Origin: Bartonella sp. ML70XJBT.G | GTDB taxonomy: Bacteria; Pseudomonadota; Alphaproteobacteria; Rhizobiales; Rhizobiaceae | Assembly (NCBI RefSeq): GCF_028618575.1 | Contig: NZ_JAQITA010000001.1 | Span: 124,001-188,000, forward strand | Direction: 5' to 3' | Length of the DNA: 64,000 bases | In this document: piece by piece, positions 19,240 through 28,497 of the stretch | How the letters are laid out: every line of letters begins with the position of its first letter | How positions within the stretch are numbered: position 1 is the first letter of the stretch | Position numbers and translations under genes: made by a program | The notes under the pieces: generated by a model | Seen by the model: the letters and a program-made list of their open reading frames with translations, nothing else | Told to the model about the DNA's origin: nothing | Database searches by the model: none

Positions 19240-19597
19240 GTCTGAAAGCTGTTTTTTTAAATCGCACATTCACTTCTACTTCAGAGATCAAAGTGCGATT
19301 TTTTATTTTGGGCGCTATGCCTAAAAATGCCGATGGCACCCCTCTTATCCCTTTGCGGGTTCATCATGGCTGGGTCAAATTAGGTTTTTTAAAACTTGGT
19401 CGTCTTACAGCGCTTTGAGTCTGAAAGCTGTTTTTTTAAATCGCACATTCACTTCTACTTCAGAGATCAAAGTGCGATTTTTTATTTTGGGCGCTATGCC
19501 TAAAAATGCCGATGGCACCCCTCTTATCCCTTTGCGGGTTCATCATGGCTGGGTCAAATTAGGTTTTTTAAAACTTGGTCGTCTTACAGCGCTTTGA
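19236..19597 (+). pseudogene. Two chained 60-codon ORFs made from the duplicated DUF2125 C-terminus
   Basis: Because 179 is not a multiple of three, each unit changes frame. A TTG overlaps the preceding TGA (TTGA), so a 60-codon frame runs 19236-19418 and another 19415-19597, each ending in the same DUF2125 C-terminal residues. A third starts at 19594 but stops early at 19731. They are most simply by-products of the repeat. No ribosome site is visible. Confidence 0.6.
19259..19306 (+). terminator. Terminator-like hairpin, present in each of five repeat units
   Basis: AAATCGCAC (19259-19267) can pair with GTGCGATTT (19293-19301), followed by a T tract on the plus strand. The loop of about 25 nt is long for a classical terminator. 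Because it lies in the 179-bp unit, it recurs near 19438, 19617, 19797 and 19976, giving five in series facing the convergent gdhZ gene. Confidence 0.55.
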
Positions 19598-20129
19598 GTC
19601 TGAAAGCTGTTTTTTTAAATCGCACATTCACTTCTACTTCAGAGATCAAAGTGCGATTTTTTATTTTGGGCGCTATGCCTAAAAATGCCGATGGCACCCC
19701 TCTTATCCCTTTGCGGGTTTGTCATGGATGAGTCAAATGAGGTTTTTTAAAACTTGGTCATCTTACACCGCTTTGAGTCTGAGCGCTGTTTTTTTAAATC
19801 GCACATTCACCTCTGTTTCAGAGATCAAAGTGCGATTTTTTATTTTGGGCACTATGCCTAAAAATGCCGATGGCACCCCTCTTATCCCTTTGCGAGTTTG
19901 TCATGGATGAGTCAAATGAGGTTTTTTAAAACTTGGTCATCTTACAGCGCTTTGAGTCTGAAAGCTGTTTTTTTAAATCGCACATTCACTTCTACTTCAG
20001 AGATCAAAGTGCGATTTTTTATTTTGGGCGCTATGCCTAAAAATGCCGATGGCACCCCTCTTATCCCTTTGCGGGTTTGTCATGGATGAGTCAAATGAGG
20101 TTTTTCAAATTTTGCCATCTTACGCCACG

Positions 20130-23100
20130 TTAAGTCTGAAAGCCGGTGTTTTGGAGTTGTGCAATCAATCCTGCTGCAAAAGTAAAACGAGAAATGTTGA
20201 GATCATTTTCAATAAGGGCACTAATACGGTTTGTTACATTGTGAATGTGATCTTCTGCTACTTTATTCCAAGTGGCAAAAGGGTTGTCTTTTGCTCCATA
20301 ATTTTTCAGAATTTTCATAACAATTTTCCGTAAGCTTTCAGCAATATTTTCTTTCGCTTGGCTTAAGGCCATACTATCATAATAATCAAGTACAGGAATT
20401 GTTTTGCTTGCTTCATTAATACGGTTGATACGAATGATCTGCGCAAGTGAGAAATAGATCTCTGCAGTTTTAATAAGATCACTGTTATTTTGTTTGGCAA
20501 TTAAAGAAATGTCACAAATGATGGGAGCAGCTTCCAAGAGAGCCAATTGTTTTGCTAAAGCTTTTGGTGCTCCTTCTTCATTATAATGGAGCGCTTTTTC
20601 TTTCGTTTTTTTGTTGATATCTTTATCATTCGAATGCGTAAGTCGTGTTTCAATAACAGTACGCGCTTGCTTTATTGTTTGTACAAGTTCTTCTAATGGA
20701 GTCGAGAGATCCATATTGTACAATCCCCAATTTGTTGTCTCAAAGAGCATTGAAGTAATCGCTGCGTAGAATTTATTTTGAACAACACCAGGTATTTTAT
20801 TATCAAGCTTATCAATTTGATCAGACAGTAGCGGTATTTCAAAACCATCGCACAGTGTGATGAAAACGCGAATAATATTTTCAACCTTTTGTTCTGTTGC
20901 ATCTTGTAGTCGACTTACAAAAGTAGGTCCTCCACGATTCACAATATCATTGGCAAGCAGTGTTGCAATAATATTACGACGCAACTGATGATTAATGATT
21001 TCTTTTGCAAAGTTTTCCTGAATTTGAGTTGGGAAATAGTGCAACAAGATTTTATCAAAATAACGATCATCAATAATGGGGCTATGGGCGATCTCTTCTT
21101 TTAGGGTTAATTTAGCATATGCCAAAAGAACAGCAAGTTCTGGACGGATAAGACCTTGCCCCTGTGTTATTCTTTGCCGCAAAACTTGTTCATCAGGGAG
21201 GATCTCCACTCTACGATCTAGAAGCTTTTTTTCTTCTAAATCATGCATAAAGCGGATTTGATGAGGTAAATCCATAATGCTTTGGTTTTCAGCTAAAGAA
21301 AGAGCAAGAGGTTGCAAATAATTGTTGCGCAAGACTAATTGCTCAACTTGTGGAGTCATTTTTTTCAAGAGTTCATTGCGTGCTTCGCGGGTAAGGGTTT
21401 TTGCACGAAGGGCTGATGCCAGAACAATTTTGATATTGACCTCGACATCTGAACAATTAACACCTGCGGAGTTATCAATGGCATCCGTATTGCATCGCCC
21501 GCCATTTAAGACATATTCAATGCGACCACGTTGTGTAACGCCAAGATTAGCGCCCTCACCAATCACTTTTGCACGAACTTGTTCACCGGTAATGCGTAGT
21601 CCATCATTGGCACGATCTCCTACCTGTGCATCGGTTTCTGTCGTCGCGCGGATATAAGTGCCAATGCCACCAAACCATAAAAGATCAACAGGGGCTTTAA
21701 GAAGCGCAGAAATGATTTCAAAAGGCGTTCCTGTTTGTTTTTCAAAACCAATAGCTTGTGCTGCCTCAGGTGAAAGCGTAATGGTTTTCATGGTACGTGA
21801 GAAAATTCCACCGCCCTTTGATAATTTTGTTTGGTCGTAATCTTGCCAACTGGAACGAGGAAGTTGAAAGAGGCGCATACGTTCCGCATAGCTTTCAGCT
21901 ATGTTTGGATCTGGGTCGATAAAGATATCGCGGTGATCAAAAGCAGCAATAAGCCTTGTTTGTTGAGAAAGCAGCATGCCATTGCCAAAAACATCGCCAG
22001 ACATGTCACCAACCCCAATACAGGTGAAAGGTGTCGTTTGAATATCATGGTTAAAGGATTCTCGAAAATGTCTTTTGACTGCTTCCCATGCTCCTTTAGC
22101 GGTGATCCCAATTTCTTTGTGGTCGTAGCCTGCTGAACCTCCTGAGGCAAAAGCATCATCGAGCCAGAAGTGGCTTTCTTGGCTGAGTGCGTTTGCTGTA
22201 TCAGAAAAGGTTGCTGTACCTTTGTCTGCTGCGACAACAAAATAAGGGTCATGGCCATCATGGCAGATGATGTCGTGAGGAGGAGTTATTTTATCGTTTA
22301 CCAGATTGTCGGTGATGGAAAGCAAAGCCGTGATAAAGTCAATATAAGCTTGTCGCGCGGCTTCGATGATGAGAGCACGATCATTCGTTTGGGGAAGGCG
22401 GTGAGGATAAAAGCCTCCTTTGGCGCCAACGGGAACAATAACGGCATTTTTTACCTGTTGAGCTTTGACTAAGCTAAGGATTTCAGTGCGGTAATCGAGT
22501 GCACGATCTGACCAACGAATTCCACCTCGAGCAATAGGACCAAAGCGTAAATGAACCCCTTCAACTTCTGGTCCATAAACAAAAATTTCGCGATAAGGGC
22601 GCGGTTCAGGCAAACCTTCAATTTGGCGTGGATCTAACTTGGTGGCTAAAATACGCCGTGGACTGCCACTTTTAAGAGGCGTAAAGGCATTGGTTCGTAA
22701 ACTCGCATCGATAAGATTACGATAACGGCGTAAGATAAGATCATCATCTAAACCCGATACGTTCTGTAATTTTTCTTCAATACGCTTTTGAATAACCTGT
22801 TGGTTCTCTTTGCGTTCTTTTTCTGTATGGCTCTGATGAAATTTCAAATGGAAGAGCGCATAAAGATCTTGGGTAATGTCAGGATAAGCGTTTAAAGTTT
22901 GAGCAACACGGTCTTGTGAATAAGGAATGCCAGCTTGTTGGAGATAGCGTCCATAATGGCGTAAAATAACAATTTCACGCCAATCAAGTTCAGCTGTTTG
23001 GGTTAAGGCATTAAAGGCATCATTATCAGCATCTTGAGCCCAAATGGCTTCAAATGTTTCGGCGTGCTTTTGACCGTTTTTGTCGAAATCAATACACAGT

Positions 23101-24839
23101 TGAAAGGCGCTTTCTAGTTGCATATCATGGAGATATACAGAATGTCCGTTACCATCTGGTAATTCAAGGGTTTGTTCAGCAATTACTCGAAACCCCATAT
23201 TTTCAAGAAGGGGTACGCGCTTGGAAAGGGCGAGTGCTTGATGGCGGTGAAAAAGTCGGAGAGAAATGTTTCGTTTTCCTTTATTGTCTGTATGATAAAA
23301 AGTAACAAAAAGGGGTTTTTTCTCATGAAGACTTAAAATGTGGCCGGCATCTTCAATAGCATCTTCAGCAGAAAAGAGGTCACGATAGCTATTGGGAAAT
23401 TGGCAGGCTAAACGTGTTTGTTGCTCTGTTGTTTTGCGGGTTAAAGCTATCGTTTGAACAGATTCTTCCCAACTGTGTGCGATAGAACGCACATGTTGTT
23501 CAAGGGTTGTGCGTTCGATAAGAGGAGCATTTTCACGGACCTTGCGGTGAATGACGTAATAGACACGTGTCAGTGTGCTTTCCAAAAACAGAGGATAGGA
23601 TTCAAAAAAATCACCTTTGTAAAGTTCAACAAAGTATTCGCCAACTTTTTCACGAACATTGCTGCTATATTGGTCACGCGGTATATAGACAAGTATAGAG
23701 ACAAAGCGCCCAAAAGGATCGGTGTGGGCAAGCACCCGCAAACGCGGGCGTTCATCTAGTTGCATAATAAGTTTGGCATTTTCCGTTAGTGTATCAATAT
23801 CGGAGCGAAACATTTCATCTCTTGGATAGGTTTCTAAAACACTGATAAGTGCTTTTCCCGAATAGTCAGCACGGTTATGTCCAAGGCGTTGAATAATTGT
23901 TTTGGCTTTTTCTTTTAAGAAAGGGATTTGCAAAATAGAGCGTGTATAAGCAGAGGAGGTAAACAACCCCACAATGCGCAATTCTCCACACAGTTTATTG
24001 TCTTCATCAAAGAGTTTAAGACCAATATAATCAAGCCAAACAAAACGGTGAATTTTTGAACGACTATTGGCTTTTGTGACAATAAACAGGTTATCACTTT
24101 CCATAAAGGAGAGGATTTCTTGAGGAGGCTCTTCCACACGTGCATCGCCAATAATACGAATAGACGCATCGGTAAGAATGCCCAATTCAATACCTCTGGC
24201 TGTAAAGGATTTTGTGGGTTCTTGGTCTTTGATAAAGTTATAAGTGCGCATGCCAAGAAAGATGAAATTATCATCCATTAACCAATTGAGAAATGCAATG
24301 GCTTTTTCACCTTCTTGTGTGTAGTATGATGGGAGACTTGTTTGATAGGCATGGATATGCTTCCTTACTTCTTCAAGCATAGGTTGCCAGTCTTGCACGG
24401 CAGCATTAACCTGTTCAAGAACCAAGGTCAGTTCATCTTTAAGCTTTTGTATTTGTTGATTATTTAAGGACTCAATATGGATTTGCATGAGACTTATGCG
24501 TTGCCCAGAAGCACAATCAAGAACGGGGTGTGCAATCAAATAAATGTGGTTTTTATGTTGATTAAAGACATTTAAAATAGAATCAAGAAGGAAGGGCTTA
24601 TTATCGTTAACAAGGGTGATAACCGTGATAGGTTTGCTGTTACGGGTCAAATTTTGTTCAAAGCAGATAGTGCTTTTGCCTGCCTTATGGAGATTAAAAG
24701 CCTCAATGGCTGTGGTTGTGGCTTTTTCGAGTTCTTCGTTTTGGTAACAAATAATATCTTCTTTATCGGTATGAGCAAAAAGGATTTGTTCTATTTTATT
24801 TTGATTACTTTTTGTCTCTGATGTTTGTTGTTTTAACAC
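20130..24839 (-). CDS. gdhZ: Large NAD-specific glutamate dehydrogenase
   Basis: 1569 residues, the length class of the roughly 180-kDa NAD-GDH of proteobacteria. The catalytic centre lies in the middle: GPIARGGIRWSDRALDYRTEILSL, VKNAVIVPVGAKGGF (catalytic Lys region), and FTCIGVGDMSGDVFGNGM for NAD binding. Long N-terminal ACT-like/regulatory and C-terminal helical regions flank it. It deaminates glutamate to 2-oxoglutarate, feeding the TCA cycle when amino acids are the carbon source, which suits a blood-borne life style. The final codons and TAA abut the tandem repeat array. The start is ATG 24839. Confidence 0.93.
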   Translation of the reverse strand: MLKQQTSETKSNQNKIEQILFAHTDKEDIICYQNEELEKATTTAIEAFNLHKAGKSTICFEQNLTRNSKPITVITLVNDNKPFLLDSILNVFNQHKNHIYLIAHPVLDCASGQRISLMQIHIESLNNQQIQKLKDELTLVLEQVNAAVQDWQPMLEEVRKHIHAYQTSLPSYYTQEGEKAIAFLNWLMDDNFIFLGMRTYNFIKDQEPTKSFTARGIELGILTDASIRIIGDARVEEPPQEILSFMESDNLFIVTKANSRSKIHRFVWLDYIGLKLFDEDNKLCGELRIVGLFTSSAYTRSILQIPFLKEKAKTIIQRLGHNRADYSGKALISVLETYPRDEMFRSDIDTLTENAKLIMQLDERPRLRVLAHTDPFGRFVSILVYIPRDQYSSNVREKVGEYFVELYKGDFFESYPLFLESTLTRVYYVIHRKVRENAPLIERTTLEQHVRSIAHSWEESVQTIALTRKTTEQQTRLACQFPNSYRDLFSAEDAIEDAGHILSLHEKKPLFVTFYHTDNKGKRNISLRLFHRHQALALSKRVPLLENMGFRVIAEQTLELPDGNGHSVYLHDMQLESAFQLCIDFDKNGQKHAETFEAIWAQDADNDAFNALTQTAELDWREIVILRHYGRYLQQAGIPYSQDRVAQTLNAYPDITQDLYALFHLKFHQSHTEKERKENQQVIQKRIEEKLQNVSGLDDDLILRRYRNLIDASLRTNAFTPLKSGSPRRILATKLDPRQIEGLPEPRPYREIFVYGPEVEGVHLRFGPIARGGIRWSDRALDYRTEILSLVKAQQVKNAVIVPVGAKGGFYPHRLPQTNDRALIIEAARQAYIDFITALLSITDNLVNDKITPPHDIICHDGHDPYFVVAADKGTATFSDTANALSQESHFWLDDAFASGGSAGYDHKEIGITAKGAWEAVKRHFRESFNHDIQTTPFTCIGVGDMSGDVFGNGMLLSQQTRLIAAFDHRDIFIDPDPNIAESYAERMRLFQLPRSSWQDYDQTKLSKGGGIFSRTMKTITLSPEAAQAIGFEKQTGTPFEIISALLKAPVDLLWFGGIGTYIRATTETDAQVGDRANDGLRITGEQVRAKVIGEGANLGVTQRGRIEYVLNGGRCNTDAIDNSAGVNCSDVEVNIKIVLASALRAKTLTREARNELLKKMTPQVEQLVLRNNYLQPLALSLAENQSIMDLPHQIRFMHDLEEKKLLDRRVEILPDEQVLRQRITQGQGLIRPELAVLLAYAKLTLKEEIAHSPIIDDRYFDKILLHYFPTQIQENFAKEIINHQLRRNIIATLLANDIVNRGGPTFVSRLQDATEQKVENIIRVFITLCDGFEIPLLSDQIDKLDNKIPGVVQNKFYAAITSMLFETTNWGLYNMDLSTPLEELVQTIKQARTVIETRLTHSNDKDINKKTKEKALHYNEEGAPKALAKQLALLEAAPIICDISLIAKQNNSDLIKTAEIYFSLAQIIRINRINEASKTIPVLDYYDSMALSQAKENIAESLRKIVMKILKNYGAKDNPFATWNKVAEDHIHNVTNRISALIENDLNISRFTFAAGLIAQLQNTGFQT

Positions 24840-25097
24840 AATGAATTCCCTTTTTTTGCTCTTGATGTTCTTTGTCTTCTTATAAGAATAGATCTGTATA
24901 ATACTCTAGTGTAGCATCTTCTTGTTGCAGGGAATAGTTATTTATTGGAGAGGATAAACTGTTTTGTCACTTTAATTAATAATCTGTTATTAAAAAACGT
25001 CTTGCGTAGATAAGATGGCTTTTTTAGTATTTTTTTGTGTTATTGTATCAAGAGTTTGTTCTGAACAATATACAAAATAAATGAAAGTAAAGAGAGC

Positions 25098-25739
25098 ATG
25101 ACGTGTTTACCTGAGAGACTTTTAAGTGGTTACCAAGCCTTTATAAAAAATCATTTTTCGCATAAAACAGCGCGTTATCAGCAATTGGCAACTGAAGGAC
25201 AGAAACCTGAAGTTTTGGTCATTGCTTGTTGTGATTCGCGGGCAATACCAGAAACGATTTTTGATGCTAAGCCAGGTGAAATTTTCACATTGCGCAATGT
25301 TGCAAATTTGGTTCCCCCTTTTTCTCCTGATAACCAGTATCATGCAACATCAGCCGCGATTGAATATGCCGTACAATTGCTTGAGGTTAAGCATATCGTC
25401 GTTTTTGGTCATGCCCATTGCGGGGGAGTGTGCACTGCTCTTAAAGGAAAGTGCAAGTCTTTATCGTCAAATGATTTTATTGGGCAATGGATAAGCCTTT
25501 TAGCATCAGCAGCACAAACAGTTCTTGATAATAAATCCCTAACCGCATCAGAACAGCAGATCGCATTAGAACAGTTATCTATATATCATTCTTTGAAAAA
25601 TTTAGAAACTTTTCCTTGGATAAAGGCACGTAAAGATCAAGGACTTTTAACATTACATGGGGTGTGGTTTGATATTTCAAGTGGTGAATTGTGGAGTGTA
25701 GAACAGGAAACAGGTCATTTTGTGCGTGTTGAGGTTTAG
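25098..25739 (+). CDS. Beta-class carbonic anhydrase
   Basis: 213 residues. The zinc ligands are visible in VIACCDSRAIPE (Cys, with the Asp-Arg dyad) and VVFGHAHCGGVC (His and Cys), the hallmark of beta-carbonic anhydrases. The enzyme interconverts CO2 and bicarbonate in the cytoplasm, supplying carboxylases. The ATG at 25098 has an agagagc site 7 bp ahead. The gene stands alone between divergent gdhZ and ffh. Confidence 0.93.
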   Translation: MTCLPERLLSGYQAFIKNHFSHKTARYQQLATEGQKPEVLVIACCDSRAIPETIFDAKPGEIFTLRNVANLVPPFSPDNQYHATSAAIEYAVQLLEVKHIVVFGHAHCGGVCTALKGKCKSLSSNDFIGQWISLLASAAQTVLDNKSLTASEQQIALEQLSIYHSLKNLETFPWIKARKDQGLLTLHGVWFDISSGELWSVEQETGHFVRVEV

Positions 25740-25849
25740 CAATATTTAAGTATAACCTTTGCTGTCTTTTGAAACTATTGTATGATAAATCTTGACAAAG
25801 CTAAGGTTTTATTGTTTGAAAGAATGAGCTTTCAGTGACAGGATTAACT

Positions 25850-25940
25850 TGGAGCCACCGACTGAGACCCCAAGGTGAAGGGTATAAAGAGATCTCAGAG
25901 GTCAACATCCGACGGCGCGATGCGTTCTCGGATGCCGCTT
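25850..25940 (+). promoter_or_regulatory. Foldable 5' leader ahead of ffh (candidate structured RNA)
   Basis: Three helices can be drawn. CTGAGA (25862-25867) pairs with TCTCAG (25893-25898); inside it ACCC (25867-25870) pairs with GGGT (25880-25883), sharing one base with the outer helix. CATCCGA (25906-25912) pairs with TCGGATG (25928-25934). The stretch is noticeably richer in G+C than its surroundings and ends about 30 bp before the ffh ribosome site. I cannot assign it to a known riboswitch class; it does not carry the SRP RNA core motif. Confidence 0.4.
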
Positions 25941-25973
25941 TGGTTGGTTTGTTATGCAGCAATGAGGTAGAGA

Positions 25974-27542
25974 ATGTTTGAATCCTTACAAGAACGACTT
26001 GGCTCCATACTGTCTCATTTGACAGGGCGTGGGGCGTTGTCGGATCAGGATGTTGCAGCGGCGTTGCGCGAAATTCGGCGCGCTTTATTAGAAGCCGATG
26101 TGGCACTTGATGTTGCGCGTTCTTTTACCGATCGGGTTCGGGAAAAAGCTGTTGGGGCGGCAATTGTTAAATCCATTAAACCTGGACAGATGGTTGTTAA
26201 AATTGTCCATGACGAATTGGTGAATGTGCTTGGAAGTGAAGGCGTTCTTAGTGATCTCAATGCACCGGCACCTGTTGTGATGATGATGATTGGTCTGCAA
26301 GGTTCTGGAAAAACAACTACAACAGCAAAGCTTGCTAAGCGTTTAACGGACAAAAATAATAAAAAGGTTCTTATGGCGTCGTTAGATACACGCCGTCCTG
26401 CAGCACAGGAACAACTCCGCCAATTAGGAGAACAAGCAAACTTAGCAAGTTTGCCTATTATTGCGGGACAGTCTCCCGTCGATATTGCAACACGTGCGCT
26501 ACAAGCAGCCAAATTGGGTGGTTATGATGTGTTGATTCTTGATACAGCAGGTCGTAACCATATTGATGAAGCTTTGATGCTTGAATTGGCTGAAATTAAA
26601 GCTTGTTCCCTTCCTCATGAAATTATGTTGGTGGCGGATAGTTTGACCGGTCAAGATGCCGTTCATTTGGCGCGCTCTTTTGATGAGCGGGTGGGAATTA
26701 CAGGAATTATCTTAACGCGTATGGATAGCGATGGGCGCGGTGGTGCGGCTCTTTCTATGCGTGCTGTGACAGGAAAGCCGATTAAAGCTATTGGAATCGG
26801 TGAAAAAATAGATGCTTTGGAAGAGTTCCATCCGCGTCGTATTGCTGACCGTATTCTTGGAATGGGCGATATTGTTTCTTTGGTTGAAAAAGCTGCTGAA
26901 ACAATGGATCATGAGAAAGCTGCCGCTTTTGCAAAAAAAATGCAAGCTGGAAAATTTGATCTCAATGATTTGGCAGAACAATTGCAGAAAATGAAAAAAC
27001 TTGGGGGAATGGGCGGCATTATGGGAATGTTGCCAGGTTTGGGTAAGGTCAAAGATCAGATCGCTGCTGCGGGACTTGATGATCGTTTGTTTAATCGTCA
27101 ATTGGCTATTATTTCTTCTATGACTCCCTTAGAGCGTGCCAATCCGGAACTGTTAAAACATAGCCGTAAACAACGCATTGCTAAAGGTTCTGGTACAAGC
27201 GCTGCTGATATTAATAAGCTTTTAAAAATGCATCGACAAATGGCCGATATGGTCAAAGCCATAGGGGGTAAAGGCAAAGGTGGTTTGATGGGAAAAATGT
27301 TGAGTGGGCTTGGTTCTAAGATGGGGCTTGGTGGTATGGGAACTGTGAGTGGTGATTCTGCAACTCTCCCTGATTTATCAGGATTTGATGCAAAGCAACT
27401 CTCAACACTGCAAAAACAGATTGAAAGTGGTAATGGAGGGAAGGTCTTGCCTGGTCTTCCAGGGCATGGGCTTACATTTCCTGGTCTTTCCAGTGGCGTT
27501 GCCGAGAGGGGAAAATTTCCTCAGCATCCCAAGAAAAAGTAA
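25974..27542 (+). CDS. ffh: Signal recognition particle GTPase Ffh
   Basis: 522 residues. An N domain opens MFESLQERLGSILSHLTGRG. The G domain has P-loop GLQGSGKTTTTAKLA, DTRRPAAQEQLRQL, DTAGRN and a TRMDSDGRGG guanine-specificity region. A Met-rich M domain follows, with GGMGGIMGMLPGLGK and RIAKGSGTSAADINKLLK that binds SRP RNA. The protein targets nascent membrane proteins to FtsY/SecYEG. The C-terminus is longer and more Gly-rich than in E. coli, as usual in alphaproteobacteria. Chorismate mutase and rpsP follow closely on the same strand. Confidence 0.96.
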   Translation: MFESLQERLGSILSHLTGRGALSDQDVAAALREIRRALLEADVALDVARSFTDRVREKAVGAAIVKSIKPGQMVVKIVHDELVNVLGSEGVLSDLNAPAPVVMMMIGLQGSGKTTTTAKLAKRLTDKNNKKVLMASLDTRRPAAQEQLRQLGEQANLASLPIIAGQSPVDIATRALQAAKLGGYDVLILDTAGRNHIDEALMLELAEIKACSLPHEIMLVADSLTGQDAVHLARSFDERVGITGIILTRMDSDGRGGAALSMRAVTGKPIKAIGIGEKIDALEEFHPRRIADRILGMGDIVSLVEKAAETMDHEKAAAFAKKMQAGKFDLNDLAEQLQKMKKLGGMGGIMGMLPGLGKVKDQIAAAGLDDRLFNRQLAIISSMTPLERANPELLKHSRKQRIAKGSGTSAADINKLLKMHRQMADMVKAIGGKGKGGLMGKMLSGLGSKMGLGGMGTVSGDSATLPDLSGFDAKQLSTLQKQIESGNGGKVLPGLPGHGLTFPGLSSGVAERGKFPQHPKKK

Positions 27543-27563
27543 GATGCAAAGAGGGAAGGAAAT

Positions 27564-27872
27564 ATGATGCAGGAAAAAATATTGGATGAATTAGCGCATT
27601 TACGAGCATCCATTGATAATTTTGATGCAGCTTTGATTCATATTTTGGCAGAGCGGTTTCGTTGTACGAATGCTGTGGGACAGTTAAAAGCCCGTTATGA
27701 TTTGCCCGCAGTCGACCCTCTGCGTGAACAACGTCAAGCAGAACGATTGCGGCAATTGGCTATAGAGAGTCATCTTGATCCCGATTTTGCTGAAAGATTT
27801 TTAAAGTTTGTTATTCAAGAAGTTGTGCATCACCATGAGGTGATCGCCAAAGAACAAAAACAACGCAAATAA
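27564..27872 (+). CDS. Chorismate mutase, AroQ type
   Basis: 102 residues, all-helical. It has the AroQ pattern LRASIDNFDAALIHILAERF, then VGQLKARYDLPAVDPLREQ, and a C-terminal helix FVIQEVVHHHEVI. The conserved Arg, Lys and Glu/Gln positions of the AroQ active site appear to be present. It converts chorismate to prephenate, the step before the dehydrogenase at the left end of the window. The position between ffh and rpsP is standard for Rhizobiales. A gagggaaggaa site precedes ATG 27564. Confidence 0.88.
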   Translation: MMQEKILDELAHLRASIDNFDAALIHILAERFRCTNAVGQLKARYDLPAVDPLREQRQAERLRQLAIESHLDPDFAERFLKFVIQEVVHHHEVIAKEQKQRK

Positions 27873-27911
27873 ATTTAAACGAAAGCCAGAGCTGACAATA
27901 GGAGATAAAAT

Positions 27912-28274
27912 ATGGCATTAAAAATTCGTTTGTCCCGTGGAGGTTCAAAAAAACGTCCTTACTATCATATCGTTGTTGCGGATGTACGGAGTCCGCGCGA
28001 TGGACGTTTTATTGAACGTGTTGGTGCATGGGACCCAATGTTGCCGAAAGATGGACCGCGTGTGAAACTTGATGAAGAACGTATCCAATATTGGCTTGGT
28101 CAAGGCGCTCAGCCAACGGATCGCGTGTTACGCTTTTTGGATGCGGCTGGCTTGAAAAGGCGCCCAACTCGTCATAATCCACAAAAGGGTGAACCGGGTA
28201 AAAAAGCACAAGAACGCATAGCTGCTGCAAAGCAAGCTGCTGAAGAGGCAGCGGCAGCTGAAGCAGAAGCATAA
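27912..28274 (+). CDS. rpsP: 30S ribosomal protein S16
   Basis: 120 residues beginning [20 protein letters not shown], the S16 signature, with an Ala/Glu-rich C-terminal tail typical of alphaproteobacteria. An aggagat site precedes the ATG. In most relatives rimM follows directly; here rimM lies 18 kb further on, and the rpsP transcript instead ends at a strong terminator. Confidence 0.97.
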   Translation: MALKIRLSRGGSKKRPYYHIVVADVRSPRDGRFIERVGAWDPMLPKDGPRVKLDEERIQYWLGQGAQPTDRVLRFLDAAGLKRRPTRHNPQKGEPGKKAQERIAAAKQAAEEAAAAEAEA

Positions 28275-28337
28275 GAAGTAAGGCTATTAAAAATAAGCAA
28301 CTCTGCCTTTAAAAGATTTTATAAAAAAATGCGTATT

Positions 28338-28371
28338 ATCCGTTTTTGACTGACAAAAACGGATTTTCTTT
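28338..28371 (+). terminator. Rho-independent terminator after rpsP
   Basis: ATCCGTTTTTG (28338-28348) pairs perfectly with CAAAAACGGAT (28354-28364) around a 5-nt loop, followed by TTTTCTTT. It closes the ffh-chorismate mutase-rpsP unit. Confidence 0.9.
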
Positions 28372-28497
28372 AAAAAATATTTGTTTTTTTTTTATAAATA
28401 TCATCTTGTAAAATTCGTGGAATGGTTCTGATTTATTCATCTCCATTATGTGATATTTTTTTGCTGCTACGCCTTCTTTTTCTAAAGATTTATTTCA

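Larger units (their letters stand above)
19125..20131 (+). repeat. 179-bp direct tandem repeat array (about 5.5 units)
   Basis: The marker gctatgcctaaaaatgccga recurs at about 19136, 19315, 19494 and 19673, then with slight changes at 19852 and 20031, always 179 bp apart. The first unit is the real 3' end of the DUF2125 gene. Later units repeat its last roughly 35 codons plus the spacer. Units 2-3 keep the HHGWVKLGF-type ending, while units 4-6 share tgtcatggatgagtcaaatgagg and a premature stop, which marks two subfamilies. The array runs to the gdhZ 3' end, where agtctgaaagc is shared with the repeat spacer. Confidence 0.95.

Noticed and set aside
25801-26106. Minus-strand 101-codon frame over the ffh leader
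   Set aside because: It overlaps the ffh start, has no ribosome site or recognisable domain, and the region is better explained by paired RNA helices.
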